Shown here piece after piece: positions 24,954 to 25,559 of a stretch of 25,559 nt of DNA (its first letter is position 1; every line of letters begins with the position of its first letter). The stretch comes from Prolixibacteraceae bacterium (GTDB lineage Bacteria > Bacteroidota > Bacteroidia > Bacteroidales > Prolixibacteraceae), in the NCBI GenBank assembly GCA_017998095.1, contig JAGODU010000046.1:1-25559 (forward strand), written 5' to 3'. The notes beneath the pieces were generated by a model. That model saw only the letters and a program-made list of their open reading frames with translations, was not told where the DNA came from and ran no database searches. The position numbers and the translations under genes were made by a program.

Positions 24954-25027
24954 GAATGGTTATGTAATGCAAATAAGACATAAAAATATTAACTGGCCAT
25001 TCTCAATAAAAGGGGATGGCTTTTTTT
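24951..25027 (+). promoter_or_regulatory. Attenuator: competing antiterminator and terminator of ilvD
   Basis: Segment 1, TGAGAATGG (24951-24959), is perfectly complementary to segment 2, CCATTCTCA (24997-25005), forming the antiterminator. Segment 2 also belongs to the terminator stem GCCATTCTC (24996-25004) with GGGGATGGC (25012-25020), 9 bp including two G:U pairs, followed by seven T (25021-25027). The two structures cannot coexist. Segment 1 starts at the leader stop codon, so a ribosome that finishes the peptide hides it and lets the terminator form. Confidence 0.85.
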
Positions 25028-25047
25028 ATAAAAACATTTAGAAAAAA

Positions 25048-25559
25048 ATGAATACGCTAAGAAGTGCTACATCAACACAAGGCCGTAAGATGGCCGGAGC
25101 CCGTGCTTTATGGAGAGCTAACGGAATGAAAGAAGAACAGTTTAACAAACCTATTATAGCTATTGTAAATTCTTTTACACAAATGGTTCCCGGTCACGTC
25201 CATTTACATGAGATCGGTCAGATACTAAAGAAAAGAATTGAAGAAAAAGGCTGTTTTGCAGCTGAATTCAATACAATAGCAATTGATGATGGTATAGCCA
25301 TGGGGCATAACGGCATGTTATACTCACTTCCTTCAAGGGATCTTATTGCTGATAGCGTTGAGTACATGTGTAATGCACATACTGTAGATGCTATGATTTG
25401 CATTTCCAACTGTGATAAAATAACTCCGGGAATGATGATGGCAGCAATGAGGCTTAACATTCCTTCTATTTTTGTTTCCGGCGGACCGATGGAGGCAGGC
25501 AAATTGGAAAGTGAAAAATTAGATCTAATTGATGCAATGGTAATGGGAGCTGACAAGAA
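25048..25559 (+). CDS. ilvD: Dihydroxy-acid dehydratase, N-terminal part (truncated by window edge)
   Basis: This is the third common enzyme of Ile/Val synthesis. 170 codons are visible before the edge, from ATG at 25048. The sequence follows the E. coli type closely: [21 protein letters not shown] begins it (first 20 residues diagnostic), then [62 protein letters not shown] with cluster-ligand C122, and [12 protein letters not shown]. The rest, including later cluster ligands and downstream genes, lies outside. It is preceded by a leader peptide and attenuator, so expression should rise when branched-chain amino acids run low. ilvC, by contrast, is a separate gene at 2031-3509. Confidence 0.96.
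   Translation, partial: MNTLRSATSTQGRKMAGARALWRANGMKEEQFNKPIIAIVNSFTQMVPGHVHLHEIGQILKKRIEEKGCFAAEFNTIAIDDGIAMGHNGMLYSLPSRDLIADSVEYMCNAHTVDAMICISNCDKITPGMMMAAMRLNIPSIFVSGGPMEAGKLESEKLDLIDAMVMGADK

Overview
The window looks like an AT-rich chromosomal segment from a Bacteroidetes bacterium, probably Bacteroidales or a close relative. Four things point there: Bacteroidetes-type promoter boxes (TAnnTTTG, with a -33 TTTG where visible) ahead of several genes; little Shine-Dalgarno signal; Bacteroidetes-typical families (DUF4294, the PafA-like phosphatase superfamily, the Bacteroidetes form of LptD, two-CDGSH proteins); and the neighbour set amidase / LptD / RidA. It is mostly housekeeping DNA. I see no rRNA, tRNA, CRISPR array, insertion sequence or prophage.

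Layout. 1-387 (minus) is the N-terminal part of a PocR-domain sensory protein that runs off the left edge. 587-1906 is miaB, which converges on ilvC (2031-3509) across a shared bidirectional terminator. An AraC regulator and an unusual lipoprotein made of a GH43 C-terminal-type domain follow on the minus strand. A DUF4294 gene diverges from the lipoprotein across a 346-bp gap carrying 21-bp-phased repeats that resemble LytTR binding sites. A minus-strand operon pyrB-pyrI-GAF/fRMsr-like-NAGK-like spans 9206-6493. Next come yigZ, dnaA and, after a 610-bp AT-rich gap, a SPOR-tailed cell-wall amidase, which is divergent from lptD. ridA follows lptD. A 72-bp near-perfect palindrome separates ridA from the rpsF-rpsR-rplI operon, which has a probable S6:S18-type leader. 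Then come a PafA-like protein with its metal site eroded, aspartate kinase, a sugar nucleotidyltransferase, a TIGR01777 epimerase coupled to a flavin reductase-rubredoxin fusion, and a small two-CDGSH Fe-S protein.

The right edge holds the best-supported regulatory system. It has a promoter, a 24-codon leader peptide packed with Ile/Leu/Val codons, mutually exclusive antiterminator and terminator hairpins, and then ilvD, which runs off the edge. This is a ribosome-mediated attenuator for branched-chain amino-acid synthesis. A much weaker but similarly arranged set of elements lies ahead of the separate ilvC gene, so both BCAA loci may sense amino-acid supply the same way. A terminator just ahead of pyrB raises the possibility of attenuation there too.

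The items most worth a second look are the ilvD attenuator, the LytTR-like array, the predicted pseudo-phosphatase at 18481-20121, the 72-bp palindrome and the stand-alone GH43_C2-type lipoprotein. Family assignments come from recognised motifs and remembered homologues; no search was run.
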